Shown here one piece after another: positions 62,488 through 64,000 of a stretch of 64,000 bases of DNA. The notes beneath the pieces were generated by a model. It did no database searches. It was given only the letters and a program-made list of their open reading frames with translations, and had not been told where the DNA came from. Position 1 is the stretch's first letter; every line of letters begins with the position of its first letter. The translations under genes and the position numbers were made by a program. Source of the DNA: Balneolia bacterium (GTDB taxonomy: Bacteria; Bacteroidota; Rhodothermia; Balneolales; Cyclonatronaceae); the NCBI GenBank assembly GCA_022565795.1, contig JAIUMA010000006.1, forward strand, positions 29,757-93,756, given 5' to 3'.

Positions 62488-63852
62488 TTACTTCGTTTTC
62501 TTATTCTTCTTTATTTGCTCAAGGCGGCTGTTGAACTTTTTCTCAACAGGATTTTCGCCCGGAGTGTAATAGCGCAGGGAAGAGGCATCATCTGGCATGT
62601 ACTGCTGATTCACCCAGCCGTCAGGATAGTCGTGCGGGTAGAGATAGTTTTCAGAGGCATTGGCTTCGCCTTCATACTGCGCCTTCAGCTTGTTTGCGGT
62701 CTTGTCCTTAAGGTGTGATGGGACCTGCCCCGGACCCTTCTTTCTGATTTGGTCAAGCGATTTGAAAATTGCCTTTGTGCTGTTGCTCTTCGGGCAGAGG
62801 GAAAGATACAGGCAGCAGTGGGAGAGGAAGTAGAGTCCCTCAGGCATGCCGCATTTCTCGAACGCCTGATGCGCTGCATTAACCATCTCGAGCGCTTTGG
62901 GCTCGGCCATGCCTACGTCTTCTGAGGCAAATATGAGCAGTCTGCGAAAGATGAAATTCGGATCCTCGCCGCCCTCGAGCATGGCGCTCATCCAGTGCAG
63001 GGCGGCATCTGTGTCCGAGCCCCGAAGCGATTTAATGAAGGCCGATGCATAGTGATAGTGCTCATCACCCTGTTTAGCAAAGCGCACGTTCCGTTTTTGG
63101 ATTGACTCTTTGGCAACGTCAAGGTCAATCACCCGCACACCCTTTTCATTGGGTGATGTAGTGATCACTGCCATTTCAACCGCGTTCAGGGCGTTGCGGA
63201 TGTCACCGGCGGCGAACTCTGCAAAGTGAAGCATAGCATCGTCGGTGATATCAACTTTATAGCTGGCGAGGCCCTGATCATTATCCTCAAGCGCTCTTCT
63301 GATGAGCAGGATAATGTCTTCCACGTCGAATGGCGTCAGCTCAAACATCTGGCAGCGGGAGAGCAGCGGACCTACCAGCGAATAGTAAGGATTTTCGGTT
63401 GTTGCTCCGATGAGGGTGAGCAGGCCTGACTCAATATGCGGAAGCAGGGCATCCTGCTGCGCTTTATTCCAGCGGTGAATCTCGTCTACGAACAAAATGG
63501 TGCGTTCACCGCTCATACGCTCGCGGGTTTTGGCTTCCTCCACCACCGCACGAAGCTCCTTGATACCGTCGAGTACGGCGTTGAGGATAACAAAACGGGC
63601 GTCAATTTCCTGGGAGATTACGTTGGCCAGCGTCGTTTTGCCGCTGCTTGGCGGTCCGTAGAGAATTACCGAACCTATCGAACCGGTTCGAATCATGCGG
63701 TTGAGTAGCTTGCCCTCCTCAATCAGATGCCGCTGCCCCACATATTCCCCGAGCGACTTCGGCCGCATGCGCGTAGCCAGAGGCGCACCTTTCGAATGCC
63801 CCATCGGCCGGGACCGTTTCTCGCGCGATTTTCCTTCCTCAAACAAATTCAT
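62488..63852 (-). CDS. rarA: Replication-associated recombination protein A
   Basis: 454 residues. AAA+ ATPase with Walker A GPPSSGKT (66-73), Walker B FVDEIHRWNK (121-130), sensor GATTENPYYSL, and the C-terminal MgsA tetramerisation domain ending in RYYTPGENPVEKK. It acts at stalled replication forks and interacts with SSB and clamp loader. Confidence 0.97.
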   Translation of the reverse strand: MNLFEEGKSREKRSRPMGHSKGAPLATRMRPKSLGEYVGQRHLIEEGKLLNRMIRTGSIGSVILYGPPSSGKTTLANVISQEIDARFVILNAVLDGIKELRAVVEEAKTRERMSGERTILFVDEIHRWNKAQQDALLPHIESGLLTLIGATTENPYYSLVGPLLSRCQMFELTPFDVEDIILLIRRALEDNDQGLASYKVDITDDAMLHFAEFAAGDIRNALNAVEMAVITTSPNEKGVRVIDLDVAKESIQKRNVRFAKQGDEHYHYASAFIKSLRGSDTDAALHWMSAMLEGGEDPNFIFRRLLIFASEDVGMAEPKALEMVNAAHQAFEKCGMPEGLYFLSHCCLYLSLCPKSNSTKAIFKSLDQIRKKGPGQVPSHLKDKTANKLKAQYEGEANASENYLYPHDYPDGWVNQQYMPDDASSLRYYTPGENPVEKKFNSRLEQIKKNKKTK

Positions 63853-64000
63853 TGATTCTGCGGTGTGATAGTGAAATCCATAAGGTCTAAAAATTTCTAC
63901 CGGAATCGGGTTTGATGGAAATTGTGAGTTGTGAATGTTGAATGTTGAATGTTGAATTAATGTCGATCCCTGAATTAGCTTGACCGGTAGTATTGGTTAT
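63853..64000. other. Window end with short tandem motif
   Basis: About 150 bases after the rarA start. A GAATGTT unit repeats about three times near 63930-63955. Too short to assign a gene; contains the rarA promoter. Confidence 0.4.

Overview
The window looks like chromosomal DNA of a Gram-negative member of the Fibrobacterota-Chlorobiota-Bacteroidota group, most likely Balneolota (relatives of Balneola, Gracilimonas or Rhodohalobacter). This is inferred from gene content and style: lipoproteins with relaxed lipoboxes, weak Shine-Dalgarno sequences, ECF sigma factors with membrane anti-sigma factors, an FCB-like mre-mrdA-rodA block, NamZ/DUF1343 and many PAS kinases. No rRNA, tRNA, CRISPR array, intact insertion sequence or prophage was seen.

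Layout. 1-4.85 kb: the 5' part of a secreted subtilisin (minus strand), a DUF4920 lipoprotein, a small haem c protein, and an RCK-gated K+ channel with a small overlapping unknown gene. 4.97-11.66 kb: a module of a receiver-only response regulator, a membrane anti-sigma-like TPR protein, a large exported TPR-CHAT protein with a small lipoprotein upstream of it, and an ECF sigma factor. Two identical 38-bp promoter-like elements face inward at the two ends of the module and probably make it one regulon. 11.7-19.1 kb: pgk, a GNAT enzyme, a second ECF/RskA-type pair, ndk, a NamZ lipoprotein, a VWA protein and rnhB. 19.1-30.7 kb (minus strand): the elongasome operon mreB-mreC-mreD-mrdA-rodA, then purH, purN, an LD-carboxypeptidase, an AI-2E permease, recX and recA, followed by tryptophan 2,3-dioxygenase.

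32.1-41.6 kb is a signalling block: a GAF/HisKA_2 kinase, a conserved exported unknown, an 1867-residue kinase with nine PAS domains and two or three GAF domains, and three response regulators. One of these carries a PAS domain and a DHp-like H-box but no ATPase domain. 41.6-43.3 kb is gene-poor and rich in repeats.

43.3-58.4 kb is a large type IV pilus / type II secretion-like cluster: an atypical pilin, PilC, PilB, minor pilins, a cyclic-nucleotide-binding-fold protein, three PilX-like paralogs, PilT, a PilM-PilN fusion, PilO and a short secretin. The N-termini lack a classical GFTLIE-type prepilin site, and terminators after the pilin and between the PilX paralogs divide the cluster into separately transcribed units. 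58.4-64 kb holds a small Smr protein, a FloA-like membrane protein, a small membrane protein, a protein with two RpoA-CTD-like repeats, a 176-bp tandem repeat array, an FMN reductase and rarA.

The two best candidates for undescribed biology are the ECF/receiver/anti-sigma/CHAT module with its paired promoters, and the atypical pilus machine with its three PilX paralogs and cNMP-fold protein.
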